Source of the DNA: Halococcus saccharolyticus DSM 5350
GTDB lineage: Archaea > Halobacteriota > Halobacteria > Halobacteriales > Halococcaceae
DNA length: 64,000 nucleotides
NCBI RefSeq assembly: GCF_000336915.1
Contig: NZ_AOMD01000009.1
Location: forward strand, 1-64,000
Direction: 5' to 3'
Part shown: positions 26,198-38,636 of the stretch, in pieces
How positions within the stretch are numbered: position 1 is the stretch's first letter
Layout of the letters: every line of letters begins with the position of its first letter
Notes under the pieces: generated by a model
What the model saw: only the letters and a program-made list of their open reading frames with translations
Database searches by the model: none
What the model was told of the DNA's origin: nothing
Translations under genes and position numbers: made by a program

Positions 26198-27606
26198 ACG
26201 ACGAGCAGCGCGAGGCGATCCGCTCGAACGCGAAGTACCTCCGTGAGGTCAGACCCGTAGATCCCGAGGAGATCCACGAGTACGTCGACGGCCAGCCCCA
26301 CCCCGCCGTCGTTCGGACCGTGCTCCGCGAGTCGGCGGTCGATCTCGGACTCGTCGAGCGGGCGGACGGGACCTTCGTTCCAGTTTCCGCAGAGCCGATC
26401 GCTCTCGACTTCGAGGGTGTCGAGCGCTTTCCCGAGTCCCACGCCAGGCGGCTCGAAGACATGCTGGTCGAGCGGTACGGGCCGGGATGGCCCGATGGTG
26501 AATCCGGCGACGGCCTCCGTGAGCGCATCCGGGCGTTCAAGGAGTCGTATTTCGCGGGTGCACCGGTAGAGTACGACACCGAGACGGCGCTCGCGTACGC
26601 GATCTACCACCTCCCGGATTACTACGCCGCGATCCAGTACGTGCTCGCCGATCTCGCCGCCGACGGGCTACTGTCCCGCCGGCTGCGCGTTCTCGACGTG
26701 GGCGCTGGCGTCGGCGGTCCCGCCCTCGGACTCGCCGATCTCCTCCCCGACGACGCGCTCGTCGAGTATCACGCAGTCGAGCCGAGTCCCGCCGCCGACG
26801 TGCTCGACGCGCTGCTCGACGGGACTGGGAGGAATTTCCGTCCGACGATCCACCGCACCTCGATAGAGGAGTTCGCGTTCGACGACGAGTACGATCTCGT
26901 GCTGGCGGCGAACGTGCTGAGCGAGCTCGACGAACCGATCGAAATCGTCGAGCGCGCGCTCGATGCGCTCAGCGAGGATGGCTCGCTGGTCGCACTCGCC
27001 CCCGCCGACCGCGAGACGTCGATCGGTCTTCGGGAGGTCGAGCGAAGCGTGGCCGACGAGGGGTCGGCGACGATCTACGCGCCGTCGGTGCGGCTGTGGC
27101 CAGGCCATGCGCCGGCCGACCGCGGCTGGTCGTTCGACGTGCAATCCGATCTCGCCGTGCCACCGTTTCAACGCCGCCTCGACGAGGCAGCGAGCGGTCC
27201 CGACGCCGAGCCAGGCGAGTTCGTGAACGTCGATGTCCAGTACTCCTCCTCGATACTCCGCACCGACGGCCGGCGACGGATCGAGTTCACGCCCGACGCA
27301 AACCGTACGGCGAAGATGGCCGAATCGGAGGGCCACGTCTCCGAACGAGTCGATCTCGTGGCCGCGAAACTCAGCCACTCGCTCGCGGCGGGCGACAACC
27401 CGCTGTTCAAGATCAGCGACGGCAGCGAACGAACCGACCACTACGCGGTCTGCGTGCGCGAGTCGGCGCTCAATCGTGACCTGTTGGCAGCGGAGTACGG
27501 TGCACTATTGCGATTCGAGAACGGTCTCTTGCTCTGGAACGACGACGAGGAGGCCTACAACCTCGTGGTCGACGGCGAGACGGTCGTCGACCGGATTCCC
27601 GTATGA
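26194..27606 (+). CDS. Rsm22-family rRNA methyltransferase-like protein
   Basis: 470 residues. The SAM-binding motif RVLDVGAGVGGPALG is near residues 169-183, with LVLAANVLSEL as the motif IV region. This is the Rsm22/METTL17 family, linked to small-ribosomal-subunit assembly. Family members usually carry an iron-sulfur cysteine set in APCPH...CP / WCHF-type segments. Here that region reads YAPSVRLWPGHAPADRGWSFD with no cysteine, and the whole protein has only one Cys, so no cluster can form. Translationally coupled to the tyrA-like gene. Confidence 0.75.
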   Translation: MNDEQREAIRSNAKYLREVRPVDPEEIHEYVDGQPHPAVVRTVLRESAVDLGLVERADGTFVPVSAEPIALDFEGVERFPESHARRLEDMLVERYGPGWPDGESGDGLRERIRAFKESYFAGAPVEYDTETALAYAIYHLPDYYAAIQYVLADLAADGLLSRRLRVLDVGAGVGGPALGLADLLPDDALVEYHAVEPSPAADVLDALLDGTGRNFRPTIHRTSIEEFAFDDEYDLVLAANVLSELDEPIEIVERALDALSEDGSLVALAPADRETSIGLREVERSVADEGSATIYAPSVRLWPGHAPADRGWSFDVQSDLAVPPFQRRLDEAASGPDAEPGEFVNVDVQYSSSILRTDGRRRIEFTPDANRTAKMAESEGHVSERVDLVAAKLSHSLAAGDNPLFKISDGSERTDHYAVCVRESALNRDLLAAEYGALLRFENGLLLWNDDEEAYNLVVDGETVVDRIPV

Positions 27607-27716
27607 CGTGCTGTGCAGTCGGTGGCTGTGCCAGGACGCAGGAACGTTCGCTGGTTGCATCCGAGTGAAACGGGTTCCGTCCCACAGTATTTACCGATCG
27701 CCCACGAGAGCGGGAC

Positions 27717-28640
27717 ATGACCCAGAAGGTCCTCTTCGATACCGATCCCGGCTGTGACGACGCCGTCGCGCTCGCGCTCGCGCTCGCGAGCGACGAGATC
27801 GAGGTCGTCGGCGTGAGCACCGTCGCCGGCAACACTACCGTCGCAAACACCACGCACAACGCGCTCGCGATCCTCGAACTCCTCGATCGAACCGACGTGC
27901 CCGTGGCGCGTGGCTGCGCCGGTCCGCTGTGTCGCGACCTCGAAACCGCAGAAGAGATCCACGGGCCGGAAGGGATCACCGGCAACCCGCCCGAACCGAC
28001 GAGCGAGCCCGTGAGCCAGCACGGCGTCGAGTTCATCCGCGACCGCGTCCGCGAGTACGGCGACGACCTCACGATCGTCGCGATCGGCCCCCAGACCAAC
28101 CTCGCGACCGCGATCGCGATCGACGAGGACCTCCCCGCGACCGTCGACGACATCTACCTGATGGGCGGTGCGGCGCTGTGTCCCGGCAACGTCACCCCGG
28201 CGGCGGAGTTCAACTTCTACGTCGATCCCGAGGCCGTCTCTCGGGTGTTCCGTGGCGCGACGCCCAAGGTGGTCGGCCTCGACGTCACCGAGGCAGCGAC
28301 GATTCCGGTTGCGACGATCGAGGAACTCGTGGCGGAAGACGAGCCCCAGCGCACGCTCGGCGCGTGGCTCGGGTACAGCGAGATCGATGCGATCCGCGAT
28401 GGCGCGCTCGCTGGCGACCAAGCGATCCACGACGCGACCGTGATCGTCGACATCCTCGACGACGTGCTCGATTACCGGGAGGTACCGGTCGCAGTCGGCA
28501 CTGGCGACGGCCCCTTCCGTGGGGCGATCGCGCCCGACATCGATGGGGCGACCGACGACCTTCCGAACACGCAGGTCGCACTCGACGTCGACGAGGCGAC
28601 CCACCGCGATCGGATCGTCGACGGGATTCGCGGGCTGTAG
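27717..28640 (+). CDS. inosine/uridine-preferring nucleoside hydrolase
   Basis: 307 residues. The N-terminal Asp cluster LFDTDPGCDDAVAL (Ca2+ site) is followed by VSTVAGNTTVANTTHNAL, the YLMGGAALCPGNVTPAAEFNFYVDPEAV block and a C-terminal HDATVIVDIL aspartate. It splits ribonucleosides to base plus ribose. The downstream neighbour surE, a nucleotidase, would supply nucleosides, so the pair makes sense as a nucleotide-salvage unit. Confidence 0.92.
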   Translation: MTQKVLFDTDPGCDDAVALALALASDEIEVVGVSTVAGNTTVANTTHNALAILELLDRTDVPVARGCAGPLCRDLETAEEIHGPEGITGNPPEPTSEPVSQHGVEFIRDRVREYGDDLTIVAIGPQTNLATAIAIDEDLPATVDDIYLMGGAALCPGNVTPAAEFNFYVDPEAVSRVFRGATPKVVGLDVTEAATIPVATIEELVAEDEPQRTLGAWLGYSEIDAIRDGALAGDQAIHDATVIVDILDDVLDYREVPVAVGTGDGPFRGAIAPDIDGATDDLPNTQVALDVDEATHRDRIVDGIRGL

Positions 28641-28678
28641 TCGGGCCTCGCCGGTGCGCTTTTGCGACCCCCGCCCGG

Positions 28679-29476
28679 ATGCGGCGCATGCACGTTCTCC
28701 TGACGAACGACGACGGGATCGAGAGCACGGGCCTCCAGGTGCTCTACGAGGCCCTCGACGAAGCCTGTGAGGTCACGGTCGTCGCGCCCGCCGACGACCA
28801 GAGCGCGGTCGGGCGCACCCTCTCGAACCGCGTCACCGTCGAGGAACACGAGTTGGGCTATGCGGTCGACGGGACACCCGCCGACTGCGTGGTGGTGGGT
28901 GTCGGCTCGCTCTGTCCCGACATCGATCTCGTGGTGTCGGGCTGCAACCAGGGCGCGAACCTCGGCGAGTACGTCCTCGGCCGCTCCGGTACTGTCAGCG
29001 CCGCGGTCGAGGCAACCTTCTTCGATGTGCCCGCGATCGCGGTCTCGCTCTACATCCCCGGCGGCGACATCGACTTCCGGGAGTACGCCGCCCGCGAGGC
29101 CGAGTACGGCGAGGCGATTCGGGCGACGACACACCTCGTCGACAACGCCACCGGCAACGGCGTGTTCGAGCACGCCGACTACCTCAACGTGAACGCGCCG
29201 ATCCCCGAGCGCGCGACCGGCGATCGCGCCGCGATGGAGACCACCCGTCCCTCGACGGTCTACGAGATGGACGCCGTCCGCGACGGTTCGACCATCACCC
29301 TCAGCGATCACATCTGGCAGCGCATGGACGAAGGCGACGTCCCCGACCCGGAAGGCACCGACCGCCGTGCGGTGGTCGAGGGTCGGGTGAGCATCTCGCC
29401 GTTGACCGCACCCCACACCACCGAACACCACGACACGCTCGATGCGGTGTGTGCGGCGTACGGCGACGGCGGGTGA
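28679..29476 (+). CDS. surE: 5'/3'-nucleotidase SurE
   Basis: 265 residues. The N-terminal metal motif LLTNDDGIESTGLQ and a long family region VVSGCNQGANLGEYVLGRSG with the GTVSAAVEA continuation are typical of SurE (usually SGIN.G.N.G...YSGTVGAA). It dephosphorylates nucleoside monophosphates. The start is ATG 28679 or 28688 (MHVLLTNDD). 38 bp after the nucleoside hydrolase, so probably one transcript. Confidence 0.92.
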   Translation: MRRMHVLLTNDDGIESTGLQVLYEALDEACEVTVVAPADDQSAVGRTLSNRVTVEEHELGYAVDGTPADCVVVGVGSLCPDIDLVVSGCNQGANLGEYVLGRSGTVSAAVEATFFDVPAIAVSLYIPGGDIDFREYAAREAEYGEAIRATTHLVDNATGNGVFEHADYLNVNAPIPERATGDRAAMETTRPSTVYEMDAVRDGSTITLSDHIWQRMDEGDVPDPEGTDRRAVVEGRVSISPLTAPHTTEHHDTLDAVCAAYGDGG

Positions 29477-29640
29477 ATCGACACCGGCCCCGCTCGACGT
29501 TCCCGGTGATCGTCTCGGTCAAAGCAATCATGATCCACGGTAACGATTATTGTGGTAGCCATCGAAGTCCGTACGCACTCCCGACGAGGCCAACGAGCGA
29601 TGGGTGGTGGCGTCGAACGGAGCGCGACGGAGGCGAGACA

Positions 29641-30072
29641 ATGTCAACGACAGAAACAAACACGGAACTCGTCCGGCGCTATCTGAACGCGTTCAACGAG
29701 CGGGACGAGGACACACTTTCGGAACTCCTCGCAGAGGACGTCGTCGAGCACGGGGCGCAGGAGGAGCTGCACGGCCACGAGGAGATCCTCGCGTACCTCG
29801 ACGCACATTTCGAGACGTTCCCGGACTACTCGGGGACGACCGACGCCGTGATCGCAGAAGACGATACGGTCGCCGTCCGATACACGGTCAGCGGGACTCA
29901 CACGGGCGAGTATCGGGACGTCGAGCCGACGGGCCACACGGCCGAGTGGACCGGGATGGCCACCTACCGGATCGACGGCGACGAGATCGCGGAGATCTGG
30001 CTCGAAGAGGATCGGCTCGGTCTGCTCGAACAGCTCGAAGTCGTCGATCCGCCCGCACATCTGCGGATCTGA
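29641..30072 (+). CDS. SnoaL-like ester cyclase/polyketide-cyclase-fold protein
   Basis: 143 residues with the cystatin-like alpha+beta fold of the SnoaL/NTF2 superfamily: N-terminal helix VRRYLNAFNERD, EDVVEHGAQ, ILAYLDAHFETFPDYSGT and C-terminal WTGMATYRIDGDEIAEIWLEED. Often annotated ester cyclase; the actual substrate in haloarchaea is unknown. Its ATG at 29641 follows a 164-bp gap in which an AT-rich gattattgt element is the only promoter hint. Confidence 0.8.
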   Translation: MSTTETNTELVRRYLNAFNERDEDTLSELLAEDVVEHGAQEELHGHEEILAYLDAHFETFPDYSGTTDAVIAEDDTVAVRYTVSGTHTGEYRDVEPTGHTAEWTGMATYRIDGDEIAEIWLEEDRLGLLEQLEVVDPPAHLRI

Positions 30073-30172
30073 CTTCTCACTCGCGGTCTCTCCGTGAGGG
30101 TCGAGTTCGCGCTCGACCGAAGGGAATGACGCTACGTTCGCCGATTGCTGCTGTGACGGACGGCGGTCGGCG

Positions 30173-30478
30173 TCATCGGTTGTCGCGCTGCTCGACCTTG
30201 TTGAGTTCGATCAGCAGCCGGAAAGTCGCCTTCACGAGGTTGTCGTCGACGCCGAAGCGTTGGGCGTTCTCGCCGGCGCGTTCCATCACGCGTTCCTCCT
30301 GTCGCTCGTCGGTCGTCGGAAGGTCGCGCTCGCGCTTGACATCGGCGACCGTCTCGGCGACGTACGTGCGTCGCGCAATGAGTTCGACCAGTTCCTGGTC
30401 GATGGACTCGATCTCCGCCCGCAGCTCGTCGAGGCTCATCCCGTCCATGCACCGTCGGTCCGGGTCGTCGTCAGCCAT
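30173..30478 (-). CDS. aroQ: chorismate mutase (AroQ class)
   Basis: 101 residues, all-helical. MSLDELRAEIESIDQELVEL, RRTYVAETVADVKRERDLP and the DERQEERV / LIELNKVEQR region carry the conserved Arg, Lys and Glu residues of AroQ mutases. Converts chorismate to prephenate. Its start codon lies 43 bp inside the 3' end of aroK, an unusually long overlap that implies tight co-expression. The ATG at 30478 gives a short charged N-terminal tail; MDGMSLDE could be an internal start. Confidence 0.9.
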   Translation of the reverse strand: MADDDPDRRCMDGMSLDELRAEIESIDQELVELIARRTYVAETVADVKRERDLPTTDERQEERVMERAGENAQRFGVDDNLVKATFRLLIELNKVEQRDNR

Positions 30479-31326
30479 GTATGTCCCTCGTACTCGTCCC
30501 ACGCCTCTTGTACCTTCTCGACTCCGGATCGGTCGCCGACCGCGACGTAGCTCGGGCCGGTCCCGGAGAGCGAAACCCCTTCGACGCTCCCGAGTGCAGT
30601 GATCGCCGGCTCGGTCGGGAAGTCGAGCGCCGCACAGAACGCGAGACCGTTCACGGTCATCGCCCGCTCGTACTCGCCGGCGAGCGCGAGATCGGTCGCC
30701 ACCCTCACGACTGGTGCGACCCGCTCGCACCGCGCGGTATCGGCGTCGGCACTGAACGCGCGCTCGTCGGGCGTCCACACCGCAACGTCCCACGCGATCG
30801 TCTCGCGCGCGAGGAGTTCGTCGCTCGTGTTGTCCGTGACGGTGACACCACCGAGCATGCTCGCGCTCGCGTCGTCGAACGCACCCGTCACAGTGACGCC
30901 AGCCTCGCGGGCGGCGCGTACGCCGAGCCTGGCGGCCCTCTCGCGCGATACTGCCACCGTGCTGCCGTCCGGTGTGTGTCCTTCGCCGTCGTCGATCGCC
31001 ACGCCGAGCGCGTCGAGCGTCGCCAACACGGTGGCGTTCGCCGCAGCACTCGAACTCTTCAAGCCGGCAGCCATCGGCACCTCGCTTTCGGTGTGGACGT
31101 GCCCCCCCTCACCGTCACCGTACTCCGCGATAACGAGTTCGACGCACCGCTCGATCAGCCGGGTGTCGGCGTCCGGTGCGCCGTCGATCTCACCGGTGAC
31201 ACCCCCTTCGTCGTGGAGTTCGACCGTCGCGGCTGTCTCGCGATCGATGGCGAACGCCGCGCCGCAACCGGTGGCGAGCGCGTTCACGATCGTGCCCGCA
31301 GCCGGCGCGCTCGCACGTCCGTGCAT
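30436..31326 (-). CDS. aroK: shikimate kinase, archaeal GHMP type
   Basis: 296 residues. GHMP-kinase motifs are APAAGTIVNALATG at the N-terminus, PMAAGLKSSSAAANA (phosphate loop) at about residues 84-98 and LSGTGPSYVAVGD near the C-terminus. Archaea use this kinase in place of bacterial AroK/AroL. It phosphorylates shikimate for AroA. Overlaps the chorismate mutase gene by 43 bp and is divergent from the gene at 31413. Confidence 0.95.
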   Translation of the reverse strand: MHGRASAPAAGTIVNALATGCGAAFAIDRETAATVELHDEGGVTGEIDGAPDADTRLIERCVELVIAEYGDGEGGHVHTESEVPMAAGLKSSSAAANATVLATLDALGVAIDDGEGHTPDGSTVAVSRERAARLGVRAAREAGVTVTGAFDDASASMLGGVTVTDNTSDELLARETIAWDVAVWTPDERAFSADADTARCERVAPVVRVATDLALAGEYERAMTVNGLAFCAALDFPTEPAITALGSVEGVSLSGTGPSYVAVGDRSGVEKVQEAWDEYEGHTWLTTTRTDGAWTG

Positions 31327-31412
31327 GTGGAAGGCTCCCGGACAGTCGCACTTACCGCTGCCGGTCGGCGTTCGAGCACGTCGCTTTTGCTGGTGGCGTC
31401 GCTACTGTCCGC

Positions 31413-31841
31413 ATGAGCCAGCGCAGCGAGTTCTCGCCGGATACCCTTCCAGTGGATCTCACCGATGCTGGGATCGTGGTGGAGTACACCGATGGCCGCG
31501 AGGTGTTCTACGGCGGCGTTCCCGAGACGGTCACCGGCGAGCTCACGACCGCACCGGGCAAGGAGGTCCACGTCCTCGTCACCGATCCCACCGAAACCGA
31601 AGGTGTACTGGTCTACGTCAACGACCGGACGACCGCCGACTCGATCATCGCGGACACGGGCGTGGGACGCGTCCTGCTGGATCAGGACGAGGAGACCACG
31701 CTGTTCCCGGGCGTGAGCGTCCACGAGACGGGCTATCGAACGATCGTCGACGCCGACCCCGAGACCGCCCGTGGCCGAGTGTTCGTCTTCGAGGAAGACG
31801 ACATGGGCGAACGATCCTTCGAGATCGTCGAGAGCGAGTGA
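31413..31841 (+). CDS. DUF5796-type conserved haloarchaeal protein
   Basis: 142 acidic residues, beta-rich (GIVVEYTDGREVFYGGVPETV, VLVYVNDRTTADSII, RVFVFEEDDMGERSFEIV). I recall this haloarchaea-restricted family as DUF5796. No membrane segment. It is divergent from aroK with an 86-bp gap. Function unknown. Confidence 0.7.
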   Translation: MSQRSEFSPDTLPVDLTDAGIVVEYTDGREVFYGGVPETVTGELTTAPGKEVHVLVTDPTETEGVLVYVNDRTTADSIIADTGVGRVLLDQDEETTLFPGVSVHETGYRTIVDADPETARGRVFVFEEDDMGERSFEIVESE

Positions 31842-31889
31842 CCCGTCGAACGGCTTCGAGAGCCGTGTGTTCGCGTCATACAGATTCGA

Positions 31890-31928
31890 GGGTATGTATT
31901 TACCCGAAAGACGTTGTTCTCGAACAAC
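31890..31928. promoter_or_regulatory. two palindromes in the region before the globin gene
   Basis: GGGTA-TGTATT-TACCC (31890-31905) and GTTGTTC-TC-GAACAAC (31913-31928), both perfect inverted repeats, lie between DUF5796 and the globin gene. They may be an operator or the terminator stem of the upstream gene. Confidence 0.35.
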
Positions 31929-32064
31929 TTCGGTTCCGATGACGTTCGACCGGACCGATCTATTATGGCTCCGGCAGTCGTTACTGGCGGAAGTCTGCCG
32001 ATCACACCGTGCATTGATAGATAAACACAACCACGGTAATGCGTCGGCGGAGCAAACCCGCAGA

Positions 32065-32083
32065 ATAATTATTATATACCGGC
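32065..32083 (+). promoter_or_regulatory. TATA-like promoter of the globin gene
   Basis: aataattattatatacc, a strongly AT-rich tract about 15-30 bp upstream of the GTG at 32097. Fits a leaderless haloarchaeal promoter. Confidence 0.6.
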
Positions 32084-32096
32084 GCGAATCAGGGCC

Positions 32097-32579
32097 GTGT
32101 CCGAACCAGAGACTACGGAGATCGAACCGGGGGCGTCGGAGACCGACGGCGGAGAATCGTTGTACGAGCGCCTCGGGGGTGCGTACGGCATTGCTGGAGC
32201 GGTAGACGATCTGGTCGATCGACTGTACGAGAACGACGCCGCCAACCAGAACCCCGCGGTGCAGGAGTTCCACGAGGAGGGCGGGAAGGCGGGCTTCAAG
32301 TACCTCGTGACGGCGTGGTCCATCGAGGCAACCGGCGGCCCGGAGATCTATCCGGGCCGCGACATGGACGAAGCACACGCCGATCTCGATGTCAGCGAAC
32401 ACGACTTCGATATCGTCGCCACGTCGATTCGACAGAGCCTCCATCAGGTGGGCGTGCCTGAAGAGGAAGAAGCGGAGTTCATGGAGATCATCGAGAGCTA
32501 CCGGGACATGGTGGTCGCCGACCGCGACTACGACGAGGACGAAATCCCGGACTTCGTCGAGAGTCCGACTTCCTACTAG
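32097..32579 (+). CDS. truncated hemoglobin (group 1 type)
   Basis: 160 residues. A polar 20-residue leader is followed by SLYERLGGAYGIAGAVDDLVDRLY and the group 1 trHb E-F region GGPEIYPGRDMDEAHADL, whose His is the predicted proximal heme ligand, then DFDIVATSIRQSLHQVGV. Binds heme and diatomic gases (NO detoxification or oxygen chemistry in the family). The GTG at 32097 sits at the right distance from a TATA-like tract. Monocistronic. Confidence 0.88.
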   Translation: MSEPETTEIEPGASETDGGESLYERLGGAYGIAGAVDDLVDRLYENDAANQNPAVQEFHEEGGKAGFKYLVTAWSIEATGGPEIYPGRDMDEAHADLDVSEHDFDIVATSIRQSLHQVGVPEEEEAEFMEIIESYRDMVVADRDYDEDEIPDFVESPTSY

Positions 32580-32680
32580 CGACGACCGGTGGTATCGAGC
32601 ACATCGTTGCACGATCGGACGTCCAGCAGAACGCCGAGGAGTAGCGGACCGATCGGAGGAAGGAGAGGCCGTCGGGCGGT

Positions 32681-33043
32681 TCAGATTCCGGGGACGCCGA
32701 GCGCGTCCGGCGTGACGAACCCGACCGTCGCGAGCACGTACGCTACGATGAAGACCACGACCCATGCGACGAGACCGATCCCGGCCGCGGCGACCCAGCC
32801 GCCGGGATAGCGCCAGTTGATGACGCCGATCCAGATAACGAGCATCAGCAACGGCCCGAGAAGCGGGATCCAGCCGACGAAGAAACTCACCAAACCCCAC
32901 ACTAGCGCGCCGATCAGAGCCGTGATGGCGGCGTTGACGTAGCCGACGTCACGGTCGGCGACGAGTCGAACCCCGGCGTAAATTCCTACTGTCCCGAGGA
33001 TCAGACTGAGGAGAAAGAAGATGACGCTGTCGAGGACCGCCAT
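32681..33043 (-). CDS. small membrane protein, four helices
   Basis: 120 residues, almost wholly hydrophobic with about four helices, including ITALIGALVWGLVSFFVGWIPLLG and VAAAGIGLVAWVVVFIVAYVLATVG. No family recognised. It starts at the stop of the amphi-Trp gene (33043) and is probably co-transcribed with it. Confidence 0.65.
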   Translation of the reverse strand: MAVLDSVIFFLLSLILGTVGIYAGVRLVADRDVGYVNAAITALIGALVWGLVSFFVGWIPLLGPLLMLVIWIGVINWRYPGGWVAAAGIGLVAWVVVFIVAYVLATVGFVTPDALGVPGI

Positions 33044-33282
33044 CAGTCCGGCCTCCAGTCCATCGTGATCGTCACCGACTCACGACGGCCACGAAGGATC
33101 GAGGAACTCTCCCGTGCCCCGACCTCGAAGCCGATGACCGAGGGCGGACGAAGCGAGATCGTCTTGTTGCCGATATCGACGTCGAAATCCTCGCCCGATT
33201 CGAGATCGTCCGCGATCTCGCGGAGGCGGTCGGCGGCCTCGGTCCGGTCGAGTTCGTCCTCGTCGATGTTCTTTTCCGCCAT
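33043..33282 (-). CDS. amphi-Trp domain protein
   Basis: 79 residues. The pattern EAADRLREIADDLESGEDFDV followed by beta strands and a C-terminal Trp-containing strand (ESVTITMDWRPD) matches the small amphi-Trp family found in archaea and actinobacteria. Function unknown. Coupled to the downstream four-helix membrane protein. Confidence 0.75.
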   Translation of the reverse strand: MAEKNIDEDELDRTEAADRLREIADDLESGEDFDVDIGNKTISLRPPSVIGFEVGARESSSILRGRRESVTITMDWRPD

Positions 33283-33408
33283 ACTCCCGACTACGCGACG
33301 ATTCGGATTAAGTATTACGCCGATTAATAGTGGTAATCGAATATCGCTCCCGACACGACCTAACGACGACGCGATCGGCCGAACAGGCGGGATTCAGGAA
33401 TCCGGCCG

Positions 33409-37215
<3,807 letters not shown>

Positions 37216-37237
37216 TGTGTGAGGTCGGCTCGCTCTC

Positions 37238-37525
37238 TCAGTCGGCCACCCGACCGCTCGTACCGCCCGCGCCGCCCGCTTCGCCAGTTTCGTCGGTCTC
37301 GCCGCCGGACGATTCCCGGACGAGCCGCGCCCCGATCCGTGCCAGCACGTACGTCCCACCCACGAACGCGGCGATGCCCGCCGCGAGCACCGGATAGGTG
37401 ATCGCCCACAGCAGTACCGGGATGAGCAGCGCCACCCCGCTCACGACCGCCAGCTCGTCCCATCCGATCGGTCTGTCCAGCCGCGGTTCCCCGGTCCGCC
37501 CGTGCCGAGTCGTTTGTCGCCTCAT
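37238..37525 (-). CDS. small membrane protein
   Basis: 95 residues. One long hydrophobic segment (ELAVVSGVALLIPVLLWAITY and VLAAGIAAFVGGTYVLARIG, probably two helices), then a Gly/Thr/Glu-rich tail. No family recognised. The start is ATG 37525; a longer frame upstream is less likely because its extension is not haloarchaeal in composition. Sits next to the IS left end. Confidence 0.55.
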   Translation of the reverse strand: MRRQTTRHGRTGEPRLDRPIGWDELAVVSGVALLIPVLLWAITYPVLAAGIAAFVGGTYVLARIGARLVRESSGGETDETGEAGGAGGTSGRVAD

Positions 37526-37656
37526 ACAGGTAGAGACACGGTCCCTACCCCAATAAGTGTAATCTGAAGACAATTTCTGTAACGAGTGTTACTGAACTCG
37601 ATTTCAGTAGATAGCGGGGTCGAGCACACCGCGAAGCGGCAAAACGATCGTGACAA

Positions 37657-38538
37657 TTACGCGTCGGTGCGCCGGGTGTCGACGAGCGCCAGGTCCTCGT
37701 CGAGGGTCGCGCGGAGTCGTTCGTCGCCGAGTGCGACGTCGATTTCGAGCTTCCACGGATCGGTCGAGCGCACGGTGGTGTGATCGTCGCTCACACACCA
37801 GTCGAGTCGCCAGTACGGCGTCGCCCCGAGGTCGATCCCGTGATCCCGGTAGAACGCCACCACGGGGGAGCGATCGAGCAGACTCAGCCCGATCGCCGAG
37901 CAGAGGCTGTGATCGCACTGCTCGCAGACGTGATCCGCCCGGAGTCCGACCCCGAGACAGCACTCGCCCTCCTTCGAGATTTCGGTACGCATCCGGCCGC
38001 TGCACTCGGGACAGACGCCGTCCTTCGCGAGACAGTGGAGGTGGCGCACCCGCTGGTCGAACGCGTCGAGTACTTCGGGGTTGGTGCGGTCGTGGAGCCC
38101 GCCAGGCGGGAAGGAGTACTCGCCGTGGGCGCGGCCACACTCGGGGCAGTCGAGCGCCAGCATCTCGTCGGTATAGCTCGCGACGAGCGGTTCGCCACAC
38201 CTGGTGCAGCCGTCGTCGATCGCGAACGGTTCGAGCCGCGGATGCTCGTTGAACGAGCCCGCGAGCACCGCCCGGACGACCTTCGCACCGGCGTTCCGAA
38301 GTTCGTAGCCCTCGTCGGTCTTCCGGACGTACTGGTCGGTGAGCTTCCCGAGGTGGTAGTTGAACTGTGCGCTGTCGCGCATCCCAACCGCGTCGTTGAG
38401 TGTCGAAAACCGCACGGGTTCCTCGTCGGCGCGCCAGAGCGCTTCGAGGATGCTCAGCCGGGTCTCGTTCCCGATGAGCGCGAACGCGTCGGCCGGCGCG
38501 ACGCACTCGACACACTCCTGGATGTCCGGCTTGCTCAT
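37657..38538 (-). CDS. winged-helix transcriptional regulator with zinc motifs
   Basis: 293 residues. The N-terminal ArsR-type winged helix (FALIGNETRLSILEALWRA ... SAQFNYHLGKLTDQYV) is at about 20-90. The C-terminal part has cysteine pairs: CTRCGEPL, CPECGRAH, CPECSGRM and CEQCDHS, likely zinc ribbons. Such haloarchaeal proteins are one-component regulators with an unknown ligand domain. The ATG at 38538 follows a 98-bp gap from the ASST-like gene on the same strand. Confidence 0.85.
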   Translation of the reverse strand: MSKPDIQECVECVAPADAFALIGNETRLSILEALWRADEEPVRFSTLNDAVGMRDSAQFNYHLGKLTDQYVRKTDEGYELRNAGAKVVRAVLAGSFNEHPRLEPFAIDDGCTRCGEPLVASYTDEMLALDCPECGRAHGEYSFPPGGLHDRTNPEVLDAFDQRVRHLHCLAKDGVCPECSGRMRTEISKEGECCLGVGLRADHVCEQCDHSLCSAIGLSLLDRSPVVAFYRDHGIDLGATPYWRLDWCVSDDHTTVRSTDPWKLEIDVALGDERLRATLDEDLALVDTRRTDA

Positions 38539-38636
38539 ACGCGGACTACTGGCAGGGAGGGTAAAAGCTTTCTCTGGGAGTCGGTCGGCAGCGACGAGAT
38601 CCTGTCGTCGACGGTCGGTATCGCGCCAGCCTGACG

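Noticed and set aside
31284-32900. 538-residue minus-strand open frame covering DUF5796 and the globin
   Set aside because: It opposes two recognised genes and the TATA-rich region, and its translation has no recognisable domain.
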